A DNA stretch of 64,000 nucleotides from Antitrichia curtipendula. Taxonomy: Eukaryota; Streptophyta; Bryopsida; Hypnales; Leucodontaceae. Position 1 is the first letter of the stretch, and each line of letters begins with the position of its first letter. The stretch is from assembly GCA_951230915.1 (NCBI GenBank), contig OX579639.1, positions 22,878,001-22,942,000 of the forward strand. The letters are read 5' to 3'. Position numbers and translations under genes: made by a program. The notes beneath the pieces are model-generated. The model worked only from the letters and a program-made list of their open reading frames with translations, searched no databases and was not told the origin of the DNA. Shown one piece after another: positions 11,876 through 23,982 of this stretch.

Positions 11876-14800
11876 ATGAACGCACACGGCCAAGCCCGTT
11901 ACTTGAACAAGGCGATCGCCAAGGGGAGTCGAGCGTTCTATGGAACGGACAGTGAGACATCTGACGACGAAAGCGTCTGCGACGCAGAGTTGATAGGCAA
12001 AGCGGCCCAGGCGCTTTCGGAGGATATCAATGACAGAATCCGTCTAACAGTAGGCTCGTGTTTGACGACACCAGTCAAGCACGAACCTGCAGCTGACGAT
12101 ACAGTGCTTTCGAAAAATTTGACCGTGAAGGAGAGCCCGGACGTTGAGCGGAGCTCCGTGAGGATTGATCAAGCCTCCAATTCTCAACCAGAAAGTGGGG
12201 AACGGTCTGCGCAAACCATACCATCTGAGGAAGAATCAAAACTCGAGACCATAAAGCATCCTGATGTCGCGGATACTGCAACTCCATCTTTGGAAACACA
12301 ACCTTCAGTTGAAGCTATTGTGAAACCAGAGGATTCCAGTAACGGTAGACCGGCAGCCGATCCTGACCTTCTCAAAGACCGAGAGAGGCAGCTGGAAGAA
12401 AGAGTGAGGTTGCTGAAAGAACGTAAATCTTCAGCTCGGAAGCTATCATCCAACCCTGGCGGATCATTTGTGGAACAACTGAAGAAGATCGATCTCAGCA
12501 TTGATGGCGGATCACTCAAAATTTGCGACCGTAACCTTAGCGACAATGGTACTATTCTTATTTTCAATTTCAAGATCACACAATGAGTGTTTTCCATAGT
12601 CCTCTACTCCTCTGCGTGAAGAGGTTGTCACCTCGTCTCTATCCAAGAAGCTTGGACATTTCACTCGTGCTTTTGACAATTACGTATACTATGCTCATTT
12701 GTAACTAAAGCCCGAGATTCTACTTCCGGGCCGGGGCTCGGGTTGGCATTTCAATCTTCTGTGTTGTAATCAATGTTATGCTCTCGACTTCAAAACCTTG
12801 ATGATATGATTCAGTAGCGTTAACCGTGAAGCCCCATTCTTGGGTTTCAATTGATAACAGCTTTAGCGACAATTGTGAATGCTGCCAAGAACAATGTCAA
12901 GCTCACTGAGCTCGACTTAAGTGGTAATCTCCGGCACCTTTCTGCACGAGACTTAAACTCAACTGACCTCTTGTTGTCTGCTTTCTATTTGATATTACGT
13001 TTTAACGCCGGAGTTGCATTCAAACCAAATCATAGCCAAGTCGTTAGGGCAGGGTTTATAAAGATGGGCAGTTGACAACAAGCAATCAAGTTAGTTTGTT
13101 CGTAAATGAAGAGTTCAGTTTAGGGCAGTCTTCCCTACTTGAAGCAATTCTGTAGTCTTTTGTTCAATCTTTAAATGCAATTGATGTGCGTTTATGAAAT
13201 TCCAGACACAAGAAGCACTTCAACTTTTTTTGCAAATAAATTTCTAGCACCTGCTTGTTGATGCATTGTCTGACTGTATTTACTATTGTCATCTTCTTGA
13301 AACGCAGGGTGTTGTATCCAAAAAGGAGATGACCTTGCAGATCTTATTCGAAATGCTCCCCAATTACGAAGGCCCGTCTCTTTACGAATTGCTTCAATTT
13401 TCTTCCCAATGCAGTAGGATGAAGATTTGCACTGTATCATGCGATTTGTGGTCGATAGAATTCTCACTCTTTTAGCCTGCAGCTATTTGTATGGTTTCAT
13501 CGTCAATCTACTTACACGAATGTGCCTGGGTTGGACATTTGGTGCCTCTATTAGAATATCTTGTTTCTTTCTGTTTCATCAAGCCAGTAGCAACTTCATG
13601 CATGTTCAGGCTATTGCTGGCGTGGAACTATCTGGGCTTGGCTCGAACAGGTGTTGCTGCTCTTGCCTCTGCCATTGCGTCAGCCTCTTCGATTCAAGAG
13701 GTTTATGCTTGACGATCAGGGGGAACTCTTGTGATAAATTTATGCTCTGGTCTTGCATGTTTTTATTTCACTGCTTTCGCCTACATCACGTTCATTGTCC
13801 TACAGCATGTTTACTGCACAAAAGCATGGATTATGTGAATTGACGTGAGTATGCAAAAACTTTTAATTTGTTTAGGGTTAGGGTGAAGCTCGATGCAACG
13901 CGAATATCATATTTTTCAAGTAATTTGATGAAGTTTTGACTTTGACTGTTGCTTTTGCTACTCTTTGATATGAATCTATTTTAGGTGGATCTGCGGAGCA
14001 ACCGAATTGGACCAGCTACTGCTGCTGCTTTAGCGCTTGCGCTTCGTACAAATAGCACACTAAAACGCCTTGGTATTTTAAGGTTCCGCAACCTCCATCT
14101 TCGCATTTTAATGTTGATGGATAGTCTCTATTGTTGGATCGTTTTGCCACTCCTTTGACTCAGTTCACAGAATTACGCTGTTGAGTTATAGGTTGTCTTG
14201 CATACGCATTTGTTTCCTTATAGAGTTGGAATGAATCAAAGATGATGATAAACTTCCAACTTCCAACTGAAGCTATTATTGCTTGCACATACATTATCGT
14301 CAGGTGCTGTGCTATTGTTACAGTCGCATTAAAGATCATCGCTTTCCCTAGATTGAGGTAGGTGCTCGTCTGCATAGGGAGCAGTCCTATTGATCATCTT
14401 CATCTATATTTGCTGACCTTCATAATTATATATCATAACCTCTTGGTGGTGAGACATCACGGTGGAAGTTGATTTCAATGATGTATGATTTGATGCAGAT
14501 TTAATGTGGAATGAAATTGGCGCAAGCGGTGCCACAGCCATGTTAGGTATGCTCGAGAAAAATCGTTCTCTCACCGAATTGAAATTGGCTGGAAACAACA
14601 TATCTTGCCGACTTCTGGGAGAAATAGGTATCGGACTGCATCTTCCTTGTTGTTGATAAATTTTTGTCTTTGTAAGATCCCTTCCTGCTTTTCATTGAAT
14701 GGCTTATATGGAAATTGCAAAGGGGGAAAAGCTAAATAAATGGGCGCCGATGTGTTCTAGACAGCTTGCTACAAGAAAATCGTGCCAATCAGTCGATGCC

Positions 14801-17800
14801 GGAGGATTGTTCCTGTAATCCGAATCATCGAGCTGTAATTGTGAGTAGATTGCTTTCTTTGCTCTTGAGATTGTATGCTGTTCTGAACACGTCTACTACT
14901 CCACATACTATGATGTTAAAAGTCTCTTCCGCAATCATATGCACTCTTATGAAAACACTTGTCTATTGTGTATTATACGGTAATTGACCTCTATTAATAA
15001 TATTTGTTATAGTCAATAAGAAAATTTTTAACACCAAAAACATCTTCATTAATTTCCATTTCTATGCATCTGAAGTGTCAAGGTGGGGGAATGAGAGGCT
15101 CGAAACTTGCCCAAATCCCTACTGAGTGTGGTATGCAATCCCAGGATCTGCTTTCAAGTAGTGCCAAAGCGTGCACAAGGTGTTCGAATGGAAGTCAGAG
15201 AAGTCTTGATTCTAACAAGATAATTCAGGATGAGCTGCTAATGATTCGGAAAAATATGGTAAGTTTGTTGTTCTACCATATTCATTGCATAGATCAACAT
15301 TTTTGTTTGGGTCATGAGAGTAGAACTCTATTTTGCTCATAAATTTCTAAAAATTAGTCGGAATAAGATAAAGCTTGGGTTCCTGGAGATACAGCAGGGC
15401 ACAAATTTGCAGTAATCCAGAATGGACCAATTGATTGTTTTTATCATGTTCAATGGATCGATAACGGTCTGACAACACTATAACGTGATGTTTTAAAATA
15501 GAGGAAAGTGCTTTTTCATCCATTCTTGCATTGGTGGAAATTAAAACCAATGGAGTGTAGGATTGAATCACTGTAGTGGGATTGAAGGCTGATGTGAAGG
15601 CAGAGTTGGATGATCTGCATAAGGAGAAGGCGGATACAATGTGTCAACTTGAGGTAATCACTTCAACTTTATTGATGTCGGCTTATTGATATTTAGACTA
15701 CTTGTCGAATAGATGAGTACCTTTGAATCCTTGAGGGCTTCATTACTGGGTTATCTTCCCACCACGGTAATTTAATACCATGGAGGCGATTTGTAAAATA
15801 TTTTGTGTTTCATTTCTTGCGGGAAAGAGCTTGAACAGTAATAATATTTAGCAGTCGAGTATATTGACATTGATATTTCGAATAAGACGTGAGATGAATG
15901 CAAGCCCTCGTGGTAACTCCAATTACAGTTACCCCTTCAAAGTTTCTGAGTCAGGAACCTAGAAAAATCCTCGCATCGTCTTGCAGGAGGATACTTTAAT
16001 CCTTAGCATCTAGTCAGATCCAAGAGTAATCTTCCATGAAATGTGGTCCTGTGACAAGGCCTCCCGAGAGGAGTTGAATGAGGAGACCAAGCACCGCGAA
16101 CAAGTTGAAATGGATCGTGAGGAAGTGAAAATGGAATTTTGCAAACTTAGCCAGGTGAGATTCGATATTATAGCCAGGTGAGATTCGATTCACAAATGGC
16201 GCTAACTCTTATGATAGTGGTTTCAAGGAGTTCAACATTAGCAACCAAGTGCTGGGAAGATACGTGCTTAAGGAAGTGAGGTAATGTCGGTGCCGAAGGT
16301 TTTTGTCAAAGTGAATCTTTAAAGTATTGCTGTTTACATGAATAGCTGACATAAAACATCAATTCTTACCAGGAAATGGATAATCTCCGAGAGAAGTTGC
16401 ATGCCAACAACTGTGAGTTCAGTGAGAAAACAGCATCCCTTGAAGTGAGAGCTTTTGATAAGTATTTTCCTTTCTGTTTGATATATTTATTATCTGGAAT
16501 AGGTCTTGGCGTCATTGAGAATTGTGACGAGTTTTAGAGACAAATTGTCACTTTCTACGTATGGAAATTTTAAATGGGGATTCGTAATATATCTTTGGAA
16601 CTCCAGAGTGAAATAATAGGCAGAAAGGAAAGCGAGAGAGGGGCTCAAGAGCGAGAAGCAGAAGCCAACAAGCAGATCCAGCATTTGTCAGATCAGGTCT
16701 GAAGTTTTTGATGATAGTCTGTGATGCATGTGCACATGATGTAGATGCGTATGGTTGTTAAGGAAGAACTGAAGTTCTTGGTATTTAATGCTAATCTTTA
16801 GTGAGTGATGGGGAACTCTAGACTTCCTAGAGCTTTGAATATAGTCCAACCTCGTCAGTATACTAGACTATTGTATCTTCATTTGAGCCCCCAGCCATAA
16901 GCAGTGGCTATGTTCTTACATGATGAGTGTGACGTTGTGCAAGAGTCTTACTGCCAAGTGAAGGAAACATTGAACTCGTGTATTTTTTTCTATGTTTTGC
17001 GCAAGTGATGCTCAATACTTATACCGCTGAGATTGTTCATTTCCGCCCTGTCTGGAGAATCGCAATTAACAGTTTGTTGAGGTTTTCGCAGTTAGCAATG
17101 TTGCGAGAAGACAGTGATAAACGCATACAAGCCTTGGAAGGTACGATTCTGCAGGCTGAAGTTCCAACCAGATATCGCTTTTACTGCCTCGTGCTATTCT
17201 CTCCTAGCGTTGGAGCAAATTGACAATTTGTTATTTTTCAATCCTTGTAGTAAAATCTAAGAGCGAGGCTGAGTACAATGCTGGCCTTGTTCAAAAGTTG
17301 GAATGTTCCATCTCTGAACGGGAGCAAAAGCATCTTGAGGAGGTCCAGAAAGACACTAACCACTCCTATTCAAATGGAACACTTTGAATAACAATTAGTG
17401 TCGTTTAAGAAGCACAACATTTATATGATCACTTCGTTATCGGGTACATCATATATTCATTTGGCCTTCAATCTGCAATAATCCGATACCAAATTAATCG
17501 TTCACCAAGATCTGACCTGATCATACATGGATGATCTAATCGACAGATGCTTGAATATGTGCAGGTCGAAGCGCTAAGGTCTCAGCTATCAGCTGAAATT
17601 GACTCACTGAAATCAACGAAGGATAATTTAATGATGGTGAGACCGAGAAGCAATGCATGAACTTCTCGTGGATTGGGTTTCCAGTTGGGTCCGGTAATTG
17701 CCTTGGCTATTCCCTTAAGAAAACGTGTTTTCGTTTTGCAGGAAGTTGAAAAGCAGAAATCTAACACCAAGCTTGCCGAGCAACAACTTATAAACCAGCA

Positions 17801-20476
17801 GCAGGTCCTCCAACATGAAAAGGTTGGGATAGCTGTTTTCATAACCCAATCTTCTGGGAGAAGGCAGTATGCAGACATGCAAATTGATACTTCCTCCGTC
17901 TAGATTTAAGTGTCCTCAGTTTTGTTGAAAACTTTTTATACCAATTTCATTGATCATATTGTGAAAAACATAATTCAGAAAGGTTCCAAATTTTATACCA
18001 TTAGAATCAATGAAGAACATTACATATGTTCATCGCAACCAAAATAAAATTGGACACAAGGAAGCCTCTATATGACCTACTCAAAACAACTTTAAAAAAC
18101 GTGAGGTCCAAAGTGGACACTTATTTCAGGACGGAGTGAGTATAAAACTTGTGACTAAACTAGCAATTCAACCTCGGCGTCCTAATAATAGCTTTGACAG
18201 ACATTTCACTTGTGGAAATTTTTCTTTGCTGTGTTTCTGACAACTTGCCTTGTTGAGACATTTTTCAGGAAGCTCTCGAAGAAGAGCTGAAACGTCAAAT
18301 TTCGATGAAAGTGGTGGAAATAGAATGCCTGCAAGTGAGGCCTCTGATGTACCTTGGCAGTCCTCTAATTACCTTGTATTTGCATGGGCAACTTTAATCG
18401 TCGGAAGCTGAATCACCATATTGTGCTTGCTTACCAGATTTTAGATGAATTACATTAATCTGCAAATGGAATGTCGTTGACAGGTTATGCGTTCAGTTGC
18501 TCAGTGAAGCCATTTCCGCAGAACGTATGCCTTCGATTGTGGAATAATATGCTTGTGTTTCTGTGACAGAATCACCTGGACGACAAGGACAAAGAGCATG
18601 CGAAAATAAAGCAGGTTTATCCATCTCATAAGTGACACCCTCCTGACAATATTCACATGTGAATCTGTCCTCTTCTGTCTTCATTAAGTCCTAACGTTCT
18701 AAAGTCGTAACCTTTCAAAATCCACGGAACATCCTCTCATATGCAGCTATCTTGAGTGCTTTGGTTCTTGACAACTCGAAACCCATCCAAATACTGGGAC
18801 GAGACAGCACCAGGTGATAATGGGTTACAATTATTGTAGAGACTCGGTCTGACCATTTGCGCTTGCTCCGTGAGTTGGTGACAGAGACACAAAGAATATG
18901 TGCAAGGCCTGGAGAATGACTTAAGGAAAGAAAGGGCGTCAGTAACTCGAGCTGAGCTTAGTAAATCTAATGCCGAACAAAAAAACGTTACAATGGAAGC
19001 CGAGAAGGTATTTTCTTGATTCCCTTGGGACTACCCTCACCAATTGAAGTCGCAATATCGATCTCTGCAATGCTCATGTAGAGTGTCCGATAGTCCAAAT
19101 ACCATTACTGAGGAAACAGTCAGTTGTAGTCCACGATCTGCTTTTATTAAGAAACCAATGCTTTCTGCTTGGTCAGGAGCAACTGAAGGAGAAATATAAA
19201 GTAGAGCAGGAGAAGGCAATGTCACTTGAAGAAAAAAATCGAGCAGATGAACTCAAACACATTTCCTATATATCGGATTTAAGCAGCAAAGTAAGATTGT
19301 CCATTTCCACGGGTCACCTCTTCAAGTTTTGTGACCTAGATCAATTTGTTCTCTGCTAACCATCATTAATATACCAAGCAGTGAGGCATCAATATTACTT
19401 TCATAATGTAAGCTTTGTTAATTAATGCAGCATTCAGAAGAACAAGAAAAGATGAAGGGGGATTTACTTATTCAAAGAAAGCAGATAGAAGTTATGAGCA
19501 TGCAGCTCAAAGAGGTACTTGCAACTATGTCCAGACTATTCGTGAGCATCACAAACTAATGTTTCAGTTTGAGTAATAATGAAAAATTCATTTGGCAAAT
19601 AACAAGAACATGCAGATTCCGAGACACCCCGATGAAATCCAGGTAAAAGAGGATCTTTCCTCAAATGCTAGACCGTCATGGCCATGGTATTCAAATGTGC
19701 AACATTGCGCTTGCAGATGCAAGCAGATCATGAAAGGAGGATGAAAGACATAGAAATTCAACTCAGGGGTGCAGAAACAGCGGTTGTAGAATGGATCCAA
19801 CAACAATTCTCTGCGCTTCAAGCAGCATTAAGTTTTCATGCTACAGTCCCAGCCATCGAATAGTAAGTCCTCAATAATCCAAATAGATATTTTACATCGC
19901 TGTTTGCTTGCAGTCATGTGTGAAGGTGAACATGAGATTCAAACGTCCAAGCCACCTGCAAGCGCATTAAGAGATATGTTTTAAGGATTGAAACAGTTGT
20001 ACAATTAATTGCGTGTTGTTGTTTGATCTACAATCAGCGGGACGAAGCGAAACTCTCAAATTACGGCCGATACAGAAACGGAAGAATTAGGTGAAGCTGA
20101 TCGGGGGCAATCTTACACTCCACGCTTGTCGAATAGCCCAACCCCTCCACAGTCTCCAAGAATTTCTCGGACCAGCCAAATATTTGCACAGTCGTCTCTC
20201 GCTGAGACTCCAAGGTTAGCATCTCGAGTCAGCCAATCAGTGGCTCCTGCAGTGTCCCCACGAGCTTCTACAGCTAGACCATCAATGGCCGCTGATATCC
20301 TCCCTCCTTTTAGAAACTCTCGATCTAGCCGATCAATAGCTGAAATGCACCATAACTGCGGAACACCGTCTCTCAGCATGGCAAGCTTGGTCCAACCCGT
20401 CCAAGATGACGACGTTGGAACAATTGAAGAAGACTTGGTGTCAATTGGAGAAAGCATCGGCACTGAGGAGTTGTGA
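11876..20476 (+). CDS. LRRC45: LRRC45-like leucine-rich repeat / coiled-coil protein
   Basis: About 24 exons, nearly 1,000 residues. Proposed exons: 11876-12548, 12861-12923, 13308-13371, 13610-13700, 13985-14072, 14499-14627, 14761-14840, about 15145 (or 15076)-15258, 15588-15653, 16059-16154, 16373-16444, 16607-16696, 17092-17140, 17251-17342, 17565-17636, 17742-17822, 18269-18334, 18570-18614, 18885-19007, 19177-19290, 19431-19514, 19616-19642, 19717-19862, 20038-20476; phases agree throughout. Residues 1 to about 225 are acidic and low-complexity. RI-type LRRs follow (LTELDLSG, LLLAWNYLGL, VDLRSNRIG, LDLMWNEIG, LKLAGNNI), in the order and wording of animal LRRC45. A long coiled coil comes next (for example REELNEETKHREQVEMDREE) and then a Ser/Pro-rich tail. 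Animal LRRC45 acts at the centrosome linker and basal body. The exon 3 donor would be GC rather than GT, and the exon 8 and 9 acceptors are uncertain. The first ATG is 11876; a TTG just upstream is not a start. Confidence 0.85.
16150..16195 (+). repeat. Duplicated splice donor in LRRC45
   Basis: The donor segment AGCCAGGTGAGATTCGAT occurs twice, 22 bp apart (GT at 16155 and 16177). Use of the second donor would add 22 nt and shift the frame, so the first is the likely functional site. Confidence 0.7.
17888..18142. mobile_element. Stowaway-like MITE inside a LRRC45 intron
   Basis: The left end CTTCCTCCGTC continues to AAGTGTCC, and the right end GGACACTTATTT continues to GGACGGAGTGAG. They form inverted repeats of about 27 bp with a few mismatches. 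TA dinucleotides flank both ends (17888-17889, 18141-18142), as expected for Tc1/mariner-type target duplication. CTCCCTCCGTCC-like termini are the hallmark of plant Stowaway MITEs. Length is about 250 bp, with no ORF. It lies between the exons ending at 17822 and starting at 18269 and explains why that intron is longer than its neighbours. Confidence 0.8.
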
Positions 20477-20569
20477 TCCAACCCAAAATTTGAAGGACCA
20501 ATCAGGCTATAATTTACTTCGTGCTGGAGAGTCTGGCATGGTGATGGTGATCCTTCTGTCCGAGAGCAT

Positions 20570-21654
20570 TCAAACACTCTGTAAACCATTAAATCTGTAA
20601 AGATACAGGCTGATACCGTCCACAGTGGTCACCGTAGATGGTTTCAGAGCTTCGAAGGGCCAGCAGAACGACACCACACGGGCCCCTGGTGGCAACTGCT
20701 GGCGCATCATGGGAAGGAGACGAGCGTTGCCTTTTGTGCTCAAATACAGAGTGACTACCGTGGCTTTTGTTAGGTCCACGGTGAATGCATCCTTTCGCTC
20801 CAACGTTATTAAGTGCTGGAGATTCTCCTTCGCTACTGCTCGCTCTGCCTCGGCAAATAATGCCGCGTCAAGCTCCACCCCGTATCCTTGCGCACCGTAA
20901 TCCTTGGCAGCTGGAAAGGCACATAGGCAAGAAAACGAAATTTAGCTTGTCACGCCGGATGCTACTGCGCTCACAAATTCGACGACGATTTACAACGGTG
21001 ATCAACAAGTAATCATTCAGTAACCATTCAATAGAGTTTCAATTTGACCCACTAGCACCGACCCCGAGATGCAAAATGGGAAGGAACCTCATCACTTCAG
21101 CTTAAGCAGACCTACCAAGGCTGCATTTGCACGAACACTCACAAGTTCGGAACAGACGATGTTCTGCTAAACTTCTTGACAGATGAACAGGTACGTGATG
21201 GACATTTCCCCTTACAGTAGGGCAATTCTCTTGAAAAGTATCAGAGGTAGAGCACGAATCATGGGTCGATAGATATTATGCAATCTTCAACCAACCTCCA
21301 TTGTGTCAAAGACCAGCATACGTTCGATGCGAGGCCCTCATTTCCAAAATAAGGTAGATCGATAAGAGGAAAATATAATCAACAAACTAGATCTTCACAA
21401 AACTGACTCAAAAGAATGGACGAGGCAAAGGAGCTGAACGGAATGGTAGAACGGGGTAAGACAGAGAACTGACCGGCTATGAGCAAGCGCGCATCACCGC
21501 AGCCAAGGTCGAAGACGCGGTCAGAAGGGCGGACGGCAGCAAGCTTTAGCATGCGGTGGGCGACGTGAGCAGGAGTACCGACGTGCGGGGCGAGACGGAG
21601 ACCCGCCCAGTATCGCAACCATAAACCCAAGCGAAGCTTCTGCTCCACCCCCAT
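20570..21654 (-). CDS. Class I SAM-dependent methyltransferase, unassigned family
   Basis: Two exons, 21474-21654 and 20570-20910, joined in phase 1 to give 173 residues. The N-terminus is basic and aromatic (MGVEQKLRLGLWLRYWAGL). Motif I of the Rossmann-fold methyltransferases is clear (VFDLGCGDARLLIAAA, residues about 47-62), with an acidic residue at the end of strand 2 (YGVELDAALF). Later strands read TKATVVTLYLSTKGN and PPGARVVSFCWPF. The protein is short for the class but holds the SAM-binding core. The substrate is unknown; bacterial-type and FAM173/ATPSCKMT-type enzymes have a similar layout, but I cannot assign it. Its stop lies 93 bp from the LRRC45 stop on the opposite strand, so the 3' UTRs probably overlap. 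Confidence 0.8.
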
Positions 21655-22570
21655 GGCGGCAGCTGCAACCCTCCCTAACGTACCTCGAACGGGTCGCAGG
21701 ATCGTAACTTAACTCTTAGCTCTGCCAGTGCACATCCTGACAGAATGCGGAATTAGGGTTTCGAGCACAGTTTCAGGGCAGCGATTTTGGCATAACTACT
21801 GAGAATCTTGAGATTATAGCATCATCCATCCATCAATGCAAAGTAGTTTCGCATCAATTTTCTGGCTTGTGCTTTCCGTTCTTCGAGGAATCATAAAAAC
21901 AATTGCCATTGACGTTCCATCATGGGGTTTCATCAGCTCCAAACCGAAGGGGAGGAGGTTTTGGATTTGAAGCTTGTTGATGTGAGGAAGTTTGGGTGAG
22001 ACCGTGTTCAACAATCAAGCCTCTTGTACTCTTGTTGCTTGTTTTCAAGAACTCCCTTCTTGTCCAATAGTCTCCTATGAGGTCTATAGACCTAGAATCA
22101 ACACTTCCCTAAGTGTGACACCTGCATTTGAACCCAAAAGCGTCGCGAAGACAACTGAAGGAAGATAGTTCGTGCTAGCTGCAACTCAGCCTCAGATGAT
22201 GCAGATTAGGGCACGCACTGCGCTAGCAAAAGAGTCTACAGTATCGTAAGAACCGTAAGCAAGTCATAGAAGGACGTCCTGTGATCAACATATGGATCAC
22301 TGTGATCAATATAGCTGCACTGCTTAGCTTGTAAACAGCAGCTCTGCGGGAAGATTGTGAAACATTGTCAAATTTTGGAACAGGACGAGTAGAACCTCGA
22401 AACTCATCTACGACCATTGACTTTAAATACCCTCGCGAAGATTTTGGCTCACAAAAGGAGCTGTGAAATTGGTTTAGGGTTCCTCTGTTCTCGTTGTGTC
22501 CCTTTCTTTTGCGAATTGTTGCACAGGGACGGAATTACAGAGCCGGGAGTTCGGCACGGAGGCAGCAGAC
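21655..22570. promoter_or_regulatory. Divergent spacer between methyltransferase and URM1
   Basis: About 900 bp between two start codons pointing away from each other. It should hold both promoters and 5' UTRs. No TATA box, long repeat or convincing ORF was found; short ORFs here lack family features. Confidence 0.45.
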
Positions 22571-23982
22571 ATGCATCTGACGTTGGAATTCGGGTATGCA
22601 CAATCAATATGTTCAATTCTGCTACTGGATTTAAATGCCAATTCTCGATCGATTGTTGCAGGAATTAGGGTTTCCAGAAGCTGTGAAGTTGGTTGGTCTG
22701 TGTTTCTGTGAGTACTTGCTGATGGTGAATTCATTATAGAGGCGGTCTGGAGCTTTTATTCGGGTCGAAGAAAAAGCATGAAGTCGATGTTGCCCCCCCT
22801 GATGGTCTGAAGGAGGTACTGCAATCCTTGAAGACATTTAAAAAAATCAACTTAATTATCCTATGATATAATTCATCAAGGCAGTTTCTGCATTAATTTG
22901 TCTTTTGATACTTTTGTACCCTTCTCTTTCGCCTCGTTATTTACTATTCGGAATCTTATTTGGACTGTTGTAGATTTTTTTTCCGAATAGAGTGTTTCCA
23001 TTTACGGTCACTTCGCCTGTCTGCTACGGAAGGCAATTGCTGTACACGCTGCTAAACCTTATTCTAGGTATCAGGGTTTAGTGTCGCGCTTAAAAGAGCA
23101 TTAATTCGATTATCATAAACTTTTGTTTGTTTGTTTGTGCCAGGTGACGATCGAGTCTCTTCTTTCTTGGATCAAGGATAATCTAATTAAGGAAAGGCCA
23201 GAGATGTTTTTGAAAGAGAAAGCTGTGTAAGTTCTCTTTTCAGATTTCAGTTATGTCGCACTGCAGTTAGCGAAATTAAGGTTCGAAATTAAGGTTCAAG
23301 ATCTATCGTATGAATTCTAGAATATCAGTTGCTGAATTAATCCCATGAGAGGATGATTAGAACGTGTAAAGCACCGTCGGTGGTTTTCGAAAGCAGATTA
23401 GGGTTTGGGTCTCAGATTGGAATGAATTCTCTTCATGTGCTTGTTCCCCTTTACATATGGCAGAGGATATGAAAACTGTGAAGGACCTGATCCCATTTCC
23501 TAAACTGATCCCTTTTACCAACTCACTTATTCATGCACTTTATTGGTCTTATTAGCTAGTGGTGTTGGCATGACTATCACATACAGGGTAAATGTCTGTG
23601 CCTCTGATACTTGAATGGGAATGGGGATGTCTACTATCACATACAGTGGTCTGGAACCTTCCACTTTAAATTCGCTTAAGAAATTTATAGAGTGATGTAG
23701 ATTTGATCTCAGCAAAGTTGATTCTTGTACCCATAGGTCTCCTCATAGCTTTATACATCTCCAATAAATCAGTCATGCTTGTGTTACATTGAAAGTAACG
23801 CAAATAACTTGGTATCCTGTACCTCTAGTATCTGTTTTTTCAAAACTTGGTGGACTTTATGCAGGCGTCCAGGTGTGCTTGTGTTGGTGAATGACAGCGA
23901 CTGGGAACTTTGTGGTCGACTTGAGACGGTGTTGGAAGATAACGATGAAATCATATTCATTTCTACCTTACATGGCGGCTGA
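22571..23982 (+). CDS. URM1: Ubiquitin-related modifier 1 (URM1)
   Basis: Four exons: 22571-22593, 22740-22815, 23144-23226 and 23865-23982, all with GT-AG introns and matching phases, giving 99 residues, the size of plant URM1 proteins. It starts [16 protein letters not shown], contains the core [10 protein letters not shown] and [15 protein letters not shown], and ends with ISTLHGG. The terminal Gly-Gly is required in this family for thiocarboxylation by an MOCS3/Uba4-type enzyme. URM1 is the sulfur carrier for 2-thiolation of wobble uridine in cytosolic tRNAs for Lys, Gln and Glu, and it can also be conjugated to proteins. All hallmark residues are present, so the gene is probably functional. 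Confidence 0.95.
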
